Of a stretch of DNA of 64,000 bases, positions 48,903-56,642 are shown piece after piece. How positions within the stretch are numbered: position 1 is the stretch's first letter; each line of letters starts with the position of its first letter. Origin of the DNA: VRUE01 sp963717375 (GTDB lineage: Bacteria; Actinomycetota; Thermoleophilia; Solirubrobacterales; 70-9); the NCBI GenBank assembly GCA_963717375.1, contig OY970329.1, positions 2,356,001-2,420,000 of the forward strand. The letters run 5' to 3'. The position numbers and the translations under genes are program-made. The notes under the pieces were generated by a model that saw nothing but the letters and a program-made list of their open reading frames with translations, was not told where the DNA came from and did no database searches.

Positions 48903-50116
48903 GAAGCGACGCCAACCGCCTCAGCTTCGAGATCGAGGCGCGGGACGGGGCCGCTCGCACGGGGGTGCTGCAGACGGCGCACGGGCCGGTTCAGACTCCG
49001 GCCTTCATCCCGCTGGCGACGAAAGCGACGGTGCGTGGCCTCGAATCCCGCGAGGTGGCGGAGCTCGGCTACGAGATGGTGCTGGGGAACACGTACCACC
49101 TGTTCGTCTCTCCCGGGCCGGAGCGGATCGCCAAGGCCGGAGGACAGCACGGCTTCATGGGCTGGGAGCGGGCGCTGATCACCGACTCCGGCGGCTTCCA
49201 GGTGTTCTCGCTCGCGCACGGTGGCGTGGCGAATGAGGTGAAGGGGAGTGGGCGACAGGGTGGCGCCCACGGCTCGGTTGTCTCGATCAAGGAGGAGGGC
49301 GTGCACTTCCGCTCCTACCGGGACGGGGCGGAGCTGTTCATCTCGCCCGAGGTATCGATGGAGGTGCAGGCGGCGCTGGGCTCGGACATCGCGCTGGTCT
49401 TTGACGAGTGCACCCCCTTTCACGCCGACCGCGACTACACGGCGCGCTCGACCGAGCGGACTCATCGCTGGCTCGACCGCTGCCTCGCCTGGCACGGCGA
49501 GAACGGGCCGGGGCGCCAGGCGGTCTTCGGGATCGTCCAGGGCGGCGTCCACGAAGACCTGCGGCGCGAATCGGCCGAGTACATCTCGGCGGCTGGCGTC
49601 GACGGCCTGGCGATCGGCGGCACCCTCGGCCGCGACAAGGCCGAGATGCGCGAGGTGCTGGCGATGACCGCTCCGATGCTGCCCGAGGCGGCGCCCAAGC
49701 ACCTGCTCGGCATCGGCGAGGTCGACGATCTGCTGGCCGGCATCGCCCTCGGCCTCGACGTCTTCGACTGCGCGGTGCCGACCCGGCTCGCCCGCCACGG
49801 CGTAGCCCTCGTCCCCGATCCGGACAACCGTTTCCGCCTCGACCTGCGCAAGGCCGGCCACGAAGGCGACCGCAACCCGATCGCCGAAGGCTGTCCCTGC
49901 CCCGCCTGCCAACACCACGACCGCGACTACATCAGCTACCTCTCAAGAGCCGAGGAGCTAACAGCAGTCCGCCTCCTCTGCCTCCACAACCTCACTTACC
50001 TGCACGAGCTGATGACCCACGCCCGAACCGCCATCTCCGCCGGAAGCTTCAGTGGCTACTCAACGGCCGTCATGGGCGGCCAGCCCCCCTGGGCCGCTAT
50101 TCGGTGTTCTTCTTGA
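48899..50116 (+). CDS. tgt: Queuine tRNA-ribosyltransferase (Tgt)
   Basis: 405 residues from the GTG overlapping gpmI. PVQTPAFIPLATKATVRGLE, MVLGNTYHLFVSPGPERIA, LITDSGGFQVFSLA with the catalytic base, VFDECTPFHADRDYTARS, GIVQGGVHEDLRRESA, and zinc ligands in EGCPCPACQHHDRDY. It exchanges G34 of tRNA(Asp/Asn/His/Tyr) for preQ1. A Ser/His/Gly insert around AHGGVANEVKGSGRQGGAHG is worth noting. Its last 20 bp overlap the convergent kinase gene. Confidence 0.96.
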   Translation: MRSDANRLSFEIEARDGAARTGVLQTAHGPVQTPAFIPLATKATVRGLESREVAELGYEMVLGNTYHLFVSPGPERIAKAGGQHGFMGWERALITDSGGFQVFSLAHGGVANEVKGSGRQGGAHGSVVSIKEEGVHFRSYRDGAELFISPEVSMEVQAALGSDIALVFDECTPFHADRDYTARSTERTHRWLDRCLAWHGENGPGRQAVFGIVQGGVHEDLRRESAEYISAAGVDGLAIGGTLGRDKAEMREVLAMTAPMLPEAAPKHLLGIGEVDDLLAGIALGLDVFDCAVPTRLARHGVALVPDPDNRFRLDLRKAGHEGDRNPIAEGCPCPACQHHDRDYISYLSRAEELTAVRLLCLHNLTYLHELMTHARTAISAGSFSGYSTAVMGGQPPWAAIRCSS

Positions 50117-51320
50117 CCAGGTCCTTGAATTCTTCGACGACCTTGTCGACGGTGTTGCCGGCGACTTCGGTGGCCTTGACGCCCGTCGCTTTGTCCGTCG
50201 TGTAGATCACCGCCGCGGCTACAGCGGCGGCGATGAGGACCAGCGCCACCAGGGCCATCACGAACCTGGCGAAGCGCGAGAACGCGCTTCGCTTCTGCTG
50301 GGCCTGTACCGGCGGCGGTGGGGCTACCGGCGGTTGCTGCGGCGCTCGCGCCACGGGGCGCCGGGTCTGCGAGGGCGCCGGCCGGTACTCGGTCTGTGCC
50401 GTCTGGTCGAGGCGGCGGGTGGCGGTCTCACCGCCGAGCATCCGGGTCGGCGTGTTGTCGTCGTCGAAGGGCAGGGTCACGTCCTCGCCCTGAAGCCCCA
50501 GTTGCAGCCCTCCGGCCAGCTCGCTGGCGCTGGCGTAGCGGCGATTCGGATCGCCCTCGAGCGCCCGCAGCACCGCCGCCCCCAGCGCCTCAGGCACTTC
50601 GTCGTTGTAGGTGCTCGGCGGCAGCGGCCGCTCGTTTTGCTGGCGCACCGCCAGCTCGGCCAAGGTCGAGCCCTCGTAGGGCAGCCGCCCGGTGAGGAAC
50701 TGGTAGAGGACGACCCCGAGCGCGTAGACGTCGGTGGCCGGCGTCGCCTCCTCGCCGCGCACCTGCTCGGGCGAGAGGTAGGCGGCAGTGCCGACGACCG
50801 AGCCGACTTGGGTGATCCGGGTCTGTTCGACCGCGCGGGCGATGCCGAAGTCGGTCAGCTTGACCGTCATCTCGCCGCCGCCGACCGGGCCGCCGAAGAC
50901 CATTAGATTGCCCGGCTTGACGTCGCGGTGGATGATCCCGCGCCGGTGGGCGTAGTCGAGCCCGGCGCAGGCCTGGGCGCCGATCTCGGCGGTCGTCTCG
51001 CCATCCAGCGGCCCCTGTCGCTGCAGGATCTGCGCACCGGAGCGGCCCTCGACGTACTCCATGACGATGTAGTGGCGCCCGTCGTCGATGCCGGTGTCGT
51101 AGACCTGAACGATGTTCGGATGGATCAGCTTGGCGACGGCAAGCGCCTCACGGCGGAAGCGGGCGACGAAGCGCTCGTCATCGGAGAGGTGCTCGGCGAG
51201 GATCTTGACCGCGACCGTGCGCTCGAGGATCAGGTCGGTCGCTTGGTGGACGCTCGACATGCCGCCGGAGCCGAGCCGGTCGCCGATCTCGTAGCGACCG
51301 GAGAGGATTCCGCTCGCCAC
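50097..51320 (-). CDS. Transmembrane serine/threonine protein kinase (Hanks type)
   Basis: 407 residues from the GTG at 51320. The kinase domain is complete: Gly loop GSGGMSSVHQA, VAIK-type Lys39 (VAVKIL), catalytic HRDVKPGNLM (Asp133), DFGIARA (Asp157), GTAAYLSPEQVRGE. A Pro/Gln-rich linker leads to a membrane helix at ~353-373 and a short 34-residue outer tail. PASTA sensor domains, common in actinobacterial PknB, are absent. Activation loop has TRITQVGSVVGT. The upstream gene ends at the first base of its GTG. Confidence 0.93.
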   Translation of the reverse strand: MASGILSGRYEIGDRLGSGGMSSVHQATDLILERTVAVKILAEHLSDDERFVARFRREALAVAKLIHPNIVQVYDTGIDDGRHYIVMEYVEGRSGAQILQRQGPLDGETTAEIGAQACAGLDYAHRRGIIHRDVKPGNLMVFGGPVGGGEMTVKLTDFGIARAVEQTRITQVGSVVGTAAYLSPEQVRGEEATPATDVYALGVVLYQFLTGRLPYEGSTLAELAVRQQNERPLPPSTYNDEVPEALGAAVLRALEGDPNRRYASASELAGGLQLGLQGEDVTLPFDDDNTPTRMLGGETATRRLDQTAQTEYRPAPSQTRRPVARAPQQPPVAPPPPVQAQQKRSAFSRFARFVMALVALVLIAAAVAAAVIYTTDKATGVKATEVAGNTVDKVVEEFKDLVKKNTE

Positions 51321-51913
51321 TAGTCCCCTCCTTCCACGGGCGCGCCGGGCCCGACGCCGCCCGAGGCCCCGGTGCCGCCTTCGGCCGGCGTGGTCGGCGT
51401 GGGTGGAGGTTCGGCCGGAGTTGTTTCGGTGGGGGTGGTCGGAGTGGTCGGCGGCGGCACTTCTTTTTCCTGCTTCTCTTCTTCCTTTTCGAGCGCCTTT
51501 TCTTCCTTTTCGCGTTCCTTTTCGGCCTTCTTCTCGAGGCCGGGCGGCAGTTCGTCTTCTTCTTCGGTGCTCGGCGCTTCGGCGGCTGGAGCAACCGCTT
51601 CCGTTTCGGCTTCTTCGCAACTGACGACGACTTCGCCCAGCTTCTCGGCACCGCGCTGCAGCGCCTGCTTCAGCTTCGGATCGACCCCTTCGAGCGCTTC
51701 AACCTGGCTGCTGACTTCCTGAGCCGCGTTCTCGGCGCCGACGCATTCGCCTTCGCTGACGAACTGCTCGACGCTGTCGAGGTTTTCGGAGATTTCCTGC
51801 GCTGTGTTGCCGGGCAGCAGCTTGGCGTCTTCGCCGCCGCCGCAGGAGACAAGGGCCAGCGCCGCGGTCACGCCGAGGGCAAGGGCGAGGACGAATGCGA
51901 TCGGCCGGCGCAC
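51320..51913 (-). CDS. Lipoprotein with Glu/Lys-rich C-terminus
   Basis: 197 residues from the GTG at 51913. A signal peptide ends in a lipobox (ALVSC). The N-terminal part (NTAQEISENLDSVEQFVSEG) is helical with two cysteines; the rest is a Glu/Lys coiled-coil-like stretch (EKEREKEEKALEKEEEKQEK) and a Thr/Pro tail. No family recognised. It shares one base with the start of the kinase gene, so the two are co-translated; it could be the kinase's extracellular partner. Confidence 0.7.
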   Translation of the reverse strand: MRRPIAFVLALALGVTAALALVSCGGGEDAKLLPGNTAQEISENLDSVEQFVSEGECVGAENAAQEVSSQVEALEGVDPKLKQALQRGAEKLGEVVVSCEEAETEAVAPAAEAPSTEEEDELPPGLEKKAEKEREKEEKALEKEEEKQEKEVPPPTTPTTPTETTPAEPPPTPTTPAEGGTGASGGVGPGAPVEGGD

Positions 51914-51966
51914 TGCTGCGAGTCTAGAGAACGACTTCTGATGCGGATTTTCCCTGCAATTGAGCG

Positions 51967-52707
51967 TCACTGGCCGGTGTAGAGACGGTCGGCGAGGCGG
52001 CTGGGCAGGCCGGCCGCGGCGATTGGCTCGGCGGCCCGCTTGATCTCATACGCAACGCGATGGAAGCAGGCCGTCCCGGCCTCGGTGTCGAGTTCGAGCC
52101 AGGCGGCCCGCGGGTCGCCGTCGCGAGGCTGGCCGACACTGCCGGGGTTGAGCAGCCAACCGCCCTGGCCGAGGTCGAGCAGGGCACCGTCGCTGGCCTG
52201 GGCACCGCGCGCCTCGCCATTGCTGCTCCCCTCCGGCCTGGAGAAGAAGAGGGCGACGTGCGAGTGGCCGATCAGCCCGATTCGCTGCGGGTTCGCGTCC
52301 ATGCCGGCGGCCGCCTGTTCGCCGGAGAGCACGTACTCCCAGACCGGATCGCGGGGCGAGGCGTGGTAGAGGCCGATCTCGGCGCGCTCGCCGTTCGGCT
52401 CCAGTTCGCGCAGGAACTCGAGCGTGCGCTCGGAGACGTTGGCGCGCGTCCACTCGACCGCCACCGCGGCCGCCTCGGAGAAGGATGAGATGTCGAGGCC
52501 GCCGAGGACCGCGAGGTCGTGGTTGCCGACCAGGCAGGTGGCGCATCGCTCCCGCACGAGGTCGGCGCAAGCGTCCGGCTCGACCCCGTAGCCGAGCACA
52601 TCGCCGAGGCACCAGATCTCCTCGATGCCGGAGGCCTCGATCTGCTCGAGGACCGCTTCGAGGGCGGGCAGGTTGGAATGGATGTCGGTGATTGCGGCGA
52701 TGCGCAC
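51967..52707 (-). CDS. Calcineurin-like metallophosphoesterase (YfcE/MJ0936 type)
   Basis: 246 residues from the GTG at 52707. Dimetal motifs IAAITDIHSNLPALEAVLEQ, WCLGDVLGYG, LVGNHDLAVLGG, LYHASPRDPVWEY and LIGHSHVALFF. The N-terminus starts directly at the domain; a longer upstream frame is rejected. Substrate unknown; members act on phosphodiesters or phosphate monoesters. Convergent with nothing, divergent from argS. Confidence 0.92.
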   Translation of the reverse strand: MRIAAITDIHSNLPALEAVLEQIEASGIEEIWCLGDVLGYGVEPDACADLVRERCATCLVGNHDLAVLGGLDISSFSEAAAVAVEWTRANVSERTLEFLRELEPNGERAEIGLYHASPRDPVWEYVLSGEQAAAGMDANPQRIGLIGHSHVALFFSRPEGSSNGEARGAQASDGALLDLGQGGWLLNPGSVGQPRDGDPRAAWLELDTEAGTACFHRVAYEIKRAAEPIAAAGLPSRLADRLYTGQ

Positions 52708-52744
52708 GCCGGCCAGCGTACTTCGGCGCTCGCCCCTCCATACG

Positions 52745-54400
52745 ATGAGCCCGATGATGGCTGCGACCGACCCGATCGCCGAGCTGCGCTCCGCGGTCAG
52801 CCGAGCTTCGCTCGCGCTGCGCGACGGTGAGGCAACCGGTCCCGAGCCGACCCTGGAGCGCCCGCCCAAGGCTGAGCTGGGCGACTACAGCTCAAATGCC
52901 GCAATGCTGCTTGCAGCGCCCCTGGGTGAAAACCCGCGCGACGTCGCCGCCCGCCTGGCCGCCGAGCTCAGCGAGCAGCTCGGGCCCGGGACGGTCGAGC
53001 GGATCGAGGTCGCCGGCCCCGGCTTCCTCAACTTCTTCCTCGCCGACGACTGGTACCGGCGCGCGATGTCGAACCTCGCCGCGGACTGCGAAGGGTTAGA
53101 GCAGGCGCCGGCCGAGTCGCCGGAAAGGATTCTGGTCGAGTTCGTCTCGGCCAACCCGACCGGCCCGCTCCACGTCGGCGGCGGTCGCCACGCGGCCTAC
53201 GGCGACTCCCTCGTCCGCCTGCTCGAGGCGACCGGGCACGAGGTCCAGCGCGAGTTCTACGTCAATGACGCTGGCGGTCAGATCAGCCGCTTCGCCGCCT
53301 CGATCTCGGCCCGCATGCGCGGCGAGGAGGTCCCCGAGGACGGCTACGAGGGCGCTTACGTCGGTGAGCTGGGCGAGAGGATCGCCGCCGACGGAATCGA
53401 CGACGACGATCTCGAGGCGGTCGGCAGTCGCGGGGTCGAGCTGGTCCTCGAGGGGGTGCGGGCGACGCTCGAGCGATTTGGCGTTCGCTTCGACAACTGG
53501 TTCTCCGAGCGCGACCTCTACAGCCGCGGCGAGGTCGACTCCGCCCTCGCCCAGCTCGAGCAGGAGGGGCATAGCTACCGCAGCGATGACGCGCTCTGGC
53601 TGCGAACGACGACCTTCGGCGACGACAAGGACCGGGTGCTGATCCGCGCCAACGGCGAACCGACCTACCTCGCCGCCGACGTCGCCTACCACTGGGACAA
53701 GCTCGAGCGCGGCTTCGAGCGGCTGATCGACATCCTCGGTGCCGACCATCACGGCTACGTCGCCCGTCTGCGGGGGGCGATCGCGGGCCTCGGCGCCGAC
53801 CCGGACCGCTTCGAGGCGCTGATCATGCGCCTCGTGCACATCGTCGAAGGCGGCGAGCGGGCGCAGATGTCGAAGCGCAGCGGCGACTTTGTCTCGCTCG
53901 ACGAGCTGCTTGACGACATTGGCGTCGACGCGGCGCGCTGGTTCATGCTCTGGCGCAGCCACGACACGACGGTCGACCTAGACCTTGAGCTGGCCCGCCG
54001 CCAGTCCAACGACAACCCCGTCTACTACGTCCAGTACGCGCACGCCCGCATCGCCAGCATCCTGCGCAAGGCCGGCGTTGAGCCGCAGCAGGCCGCCGAC
54101 GCGGCCGGTGCGGCGACGCCAGGAACACCGCTCGAGCCGGCGGAGCGTGAGCTGATCAAGCGCCTGCTCGAATTCCCCGGCGAGGTGCGCGAGGCCGCCG
54201 AGCGGCGGGCGCCGCACCGGATCTGCACCTTCTCGACCGCGGTCGCCGCCGATTTCCACGCCTTCTACCGCGATTGCCAGGTCCTCGGCGCCGAGGGCGA
54301 GGGCGTCGAGCGCTCGCGGCTGGCGCTCGCCCAGCTCGCCAAGCAGACGATCGCCGGGTCGCTCGGCCTGCTCGGCATCTCCGCCCCCGAGCGGATGTGA
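52745..54400 (+). CDS. argS: Arginyl-tRNA synthetase
   Basis: 551 residues from ATG 52745. The class I HIGH motif reads HVGG in SANPTGPLHVGGGRHAAYGD, and KMSKS-like is MSKRSGDFVSLDELLDDIG. The N-terminal Add-1 domain (ELRSAVSRASLALRDGEATG, PGFLNFFLADDWYRRAM) and the C-terminal anticodon domain (YVQYAHARIASILRKAG) confirm ArgRS. Its stop codon shares a base with the next ATG (TGATG). Confidence 0.96.
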   Translation: MSPMMAATDPIAELRSAVSRASLALRDGEATGPEPTLERPPKAELGDYSSNAAMLLAAPLGENPRDVAARLAAELSEQLGPGTVERIEVAGPGFLNFFLADDWYRRAMSNLAADCEGLEQAPAESPERILVEFVSANPTGPLHVGGGRHAAYGDSLVRLLEATGHEVQREFYVNDAGGQISRFAASISARMRGEEVPEDGYEGAYVGELGERIAADGIDDDDLEAVGSRGVELVLEGVRATLERFGVRFDNWFSERDLYSRGEVDSALAQLEQEGHSYRSDDALWLRTTTFGDDKDRVLIRANGEPTYLAADVAYHWDKLERGFERLIDILGADHHGYVARLRGAIAGLGADPDRFEALIMRLVHIVEGGERAQMSKRSGDFVSLDELLDDIGVDAARWFMLWRSHDTTVDLDLELARRQSNDNPVYYVQYAHARIASILRKAGVEPQQAADAAGAATPGTPLEPAERELIKRLLEFPGEVREAAERRAPHRICTFSTAVAADFHAFYRDCQVLGAEGEGVERSRLALAQLAKQTIAGSLGLLGISAPERM

Positions 54401-55035
54401 TGTTTGGCCGGCGCAAGAAGCCCCCGGTGCTGGCCCAGGTTCCGGCGCCGACGGGCCCAAGCCCCCGATTGGGCGCCCTCGGCCGTGGTGAGCTCGACGC
54501 CTGCAGGGGGCTGGCTGCGGCGCTGGCTGGGTCGCGGTCGGTGCTGGCCACCGGTCCGGCGCGCTCAGCGGTGGCGCTCGGCCTCGCCGCTGCGGCGATC
54601 GCCGAGGGTCGCCGCGTCGCCCTGCTGGAGTGCGACCTTGCCTCGCCGGCCCTGGCCGGGTTACTCGGCCTCTCGGCGACTCCTGGCCTGAGCGAGTACC
54701 TGCGCGGCGAGGTCGAGGCCCCGCAGATCCTGCAGTCGCTGGTCCTCGCCGGCCCCGCGGCGGGCCGGGCGACGGAGCCGCTTGCCTGCATCGTCGCCGG
54801 TGCGCCCGAGCCCGAGCCGGCGGCGCTGCTCGACTCCGACCGCTGCATCCAGGCAACCGGCAAGCTGCGCCGGGCCTATGACCTGCTCGTCATTGACGGC
54901 CCGCCCGCGGGTCCCGGCAGCGGGCCGCTGAGGGCTCTCGCTGACCAGGTCGACGCGACGATCGTCTGCGGCGAGCCGGGCGCGATCTCGAAGCGCCTGC
55001 CGGTCCCGGTCACCGGGCTCGTGCTGTTCGACTGA
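54400..55035 (+). CDS. CpsD/BY-kinase-like P-loop protein lacking a Walker A lysine
   Basis: 211 residues from the ATG overlapping argS. RRVALLECDLASPALAGLLG and TPGLSEYLRGEVEAPQI, then YDLLVIDGPPAGPGSGPL, match the Walker A', mobile and Walker B regions of MinD/BY-kinase proteins. The Walker A position reads GPARSAVALG without GK[ST], so ATP binding is doubtful. Members regulate polysaccharide export. Coupled to argS by overlap, which is unusual. Confidence 0.6.
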   Translation: MFGRRKKPPVLAQVPAPTGPSPRLGALGRGELDACRGLAAALAGSRSVLATGPARSAVALGLAAAAIAEGRRVALLECDLASPALAGLLGLSATPGLSEYLRGEVEAPQILQSLVLAGPAAGRATEPLACIVAGAPEPEPAALLDSDRCIQATGKLRRAYDLLVIDGPPAGPGSGPLRALADQVDATIVCGEPGAISKRLPVPVTGLVLFD

Positions 55036-55043
55036 GACCCTGG

Positions 55044-55517
55044 CTAGAGGTCGTATCGGCCGATGTCGGCCTCGAGCCGTTCGGCGTCCTCGCCCTCTGG
55101 CCCGGCGGCTGCGCTCTTCTCCCCGGCTGGCGGGCCGCGGCCGTCGCGGCGCCAGCGGGCAACGCTGAAGGCGAGCGCGATCGCGGCGACGACGATCGCG
55201 ACGATCGGGACCAGGTAGGCCGAGAGGTCGAAGCCGGAGGCCTTGGGCAGCGCCAGCACAGACGGCCCGTACTGGGCGACGAGGGCGTCCTTGATCTCGG
55301 CCTTGGTCTTGCCGGAGGCGACCAGCTTCTCCACGTAGACCTTCTCCCGTTTCGCCTGCGGCGAGTCCGCCAGCTCGAGCAGGGTGCCGCAGATCGGGCA
55401 CATCACTTCGTCTTCGATGTCGTGGACGGTCGTCTGCCGGGCCGGCAAAGCGACCGCGGAGGCGGCAAGGGCCAGCAGGCCGACCGCGATCGCGCTCAAC
55501 GCCGCCGCGCGCCTCAC
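55044..55517 (-). CDS. ccmH: CcmH/CycL-type cytochrome c biogenesis protein
   Basis: 157 residues. A signal peptide is followed by DIEDEVMCPICGTLLELADS with the thioredoxin-like pair Cys40/Cys43 that reduces apocytochrome c, then KLVASGKTKAEIKDALVAQY and a membrane helix (YLVPIVAIVVAAIALAFSVA). CcmH is part of the haem ligation complex with CcmF. The GTG start overlaps the upstream CcmG-like gene by 4 bp. Confidence 0.9.
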   Translation of the reverse strand: MRRAAALSAIAVGLLALAASAVALPARQTTVHDIEDEVMCPICGTLLELADSPQAKREKVYVEKLVASGKTKAEIKDALVAQYGPSVLALPKASGFDLSAYLVPIVAIVVAAIALAFSVARWRRDGRGPPAGEKSAAAGPEGEDAERLEADIGRYDL

Positions 55518-56035
55518 TGCGAACCTTTGATCAGTGGCTCGACCCGATCGCTCAGAAAGCGATCGTCGACCGGCCCGCGCCAGATCAGCACCAGCTTTCC
55601 GCGCGGGTCGACGAGGAAATTCTCGGGCACGCCGGTCGAGCCGAAGGCGGAGCTGCGCTCGTCGCCGACCGAGCGCAGCTGCGGGTAGGTGGTCGGGTGA
55701 TCGTGCAGGAAAGTGACGGCGTCGTCTCGGTTGTCCTGCACGTTGATGCCGACGACCGTCGTGTCTTTAGCGTGCTGCTGGCGGTAGAAGCGCTCCAGCA
55801 CGGGCGCCTCCTCACGACAGGGGATGCACCACGAGGCCCAGAGGTTGACCAGGACCCATTCGCCCCGGTGTTCGGCGATTGAGCCGTGGCCGGGACCGGG
55901 AAGGGCCGGCAGCGTGCGGTCGGGCACCGGCTCGCCGACAGCGATCTTCGTCGTGCCCTTGCTGAGCAGACCGAAGGCGAGCAGGCCGACGACGGCCAGC
56001 ACGGCGAGGAAGGCGAGGAACGATCGCGTGCTCAC
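55514..56035 (-). CDS. ccmG: Thioredoxin-like protein, ResA/CcmG type
   Basis: 173 residues. One N-terminal membrane anchor (LAFLAVLAVVGLLAFGLLS), then GEPVPDRTLPALPGPG and the active site NLWASWCIPCREEAPVLERF (Cys70/Cys73). The arrangement matches CcmG/ResA, which reduces the CxxCH of apocytochrome c. Overlaps the CcmH gene, so both belong to one cytochrome maturation unit whose other parts (ccmE, ccmF) lie 4 kb away. Confidence 0.88.
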   Translation of the reverse strand: MSTRSFLAFLAVLAVVGLLAFGLLSKGTTKIAVGEPVPDRTLPALPGPGHGSIAEHRGEWVLVNLWASWCIPCREEAPVLERFYRQQHAKDTTVVGINVQDNRDDAVTFLHDHPTTYPQLRSVGDERSSAFGSTGVPENFLVDPRGKLVLIWRGPVDDRFLSDRVEPLIKGSQ

Positions 56036-56103
56036 GGGCGCTGGACTCTAGATAGCCATGGCCTCCGGCAACTGCGCGGCAGCCCGTAGAATCAGCGCCT
56101 GAC

Positions 56104-56176
56104 GCGGACGTAGCTCAGTTGGTAGAGCGCAAGCTTCCCAAGCTTGAGGTCGCGAGTTCGAGACTCGTCGTCCGCT
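56104..56176 (+). tRNA. tRNA-Gly (anticodon CCC)
   Basis: 73 nt cloverleaf. Acceptor GCGGACG (56104-56110) pairs with CGTCCGC (56169-56175), discriminator T; D-arm GCTCAGTTGGTAGAGC; anticodon stem CAAGC/GCTTG around TTCCCAA, giving CCC, which reads GGG glycine codons; T-arm GCGAGTTCGAGACTCGT. CCA is not encoded. Confidence 0.94.
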
Positions 56177-56185
56177 TTGACCCGC

Positions 56186-56515
56186 CTAGTCTGCGAGGGC
56201 GGCTCTGGTGCGAATCCGCGGGGCCCGCTTGCGCCGGTGGCCGTTGCGCAAGTTGCCGTTGGTGCGGGGTGCCGTGCCCTTGGCCTCGCGATAGAAGTGC
56301 TCGGTGGCGCCGCGCACGGGGCGTTCTCCGACCAGCTCGACCAGGCCTGTGCGATGAAGCTCGGTGACGTGGTAATTGACGTTGCTGAGGGGGGTCCGCA
56401 GCTCGTAACTGAGGTCGCTGGGGGAGAGGGTTCGACCGCCGTCGATGGCCAGCACCTCCAAGATTGAGATCCGCAGCGGGTGGGTATTGGCCCGAGCCAG
56501 GAGCTGCCAGTTCAT
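56186..56515 (-). CDS. ArsR-family winged-helix regulator
   Basis: 109 residues. RANTHPLRISILEVLAIDGG, the recognition region PSDLSYELRTPLSNVNYHVT and the wing HRTGLVELVGERPVRGATEH are the ArsR-type winged helix. The C-terminal ~30 residues are Arg/Asn-rich and flexible. No metal-binding Cys pair is seen. It is divergent from the large secreted protein, whose AT-rich promoter region has a dyad, so it may control that gene. Confidence 0.82.
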   Translation of the reverse strand: MNWQLLARANTHPLRISILEVLAIDGGRTLSPSDLSYELRTPLSNVNYHVTELHRTGLVELVGERPVRGATEHFYREAKGTAPRTNGNLRNGHRRKRAPRIRTRAALAD

Positions 56516-56558
56516 GGGGATTCCTCCGTCTGGTTCAATGGATTTTTACCAACTTCTA

Positions 56559-56570
56559 GGTATTCATACC
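56559..56570. promoter_or_regulatory. Dyad GGTATTCATACC in the divergent promoter region
   Basis: GGTAT-TC-ATACC, in the unusually AT-rich gap (56516-56642) between the ArsR-like gene and the secreted protein; nearby TTACC and GGTA halves repeat the motif. Candidate operator for the ArsR-like regulator. Confidence 0.45.
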
Positions 56571-56642
56571 AAAAAATGATGGTCTAAATCCACAAAATCG
56601 GGTAGCTGGGGACAGATGACGGTCAACGAAAGGGAGAGATCA

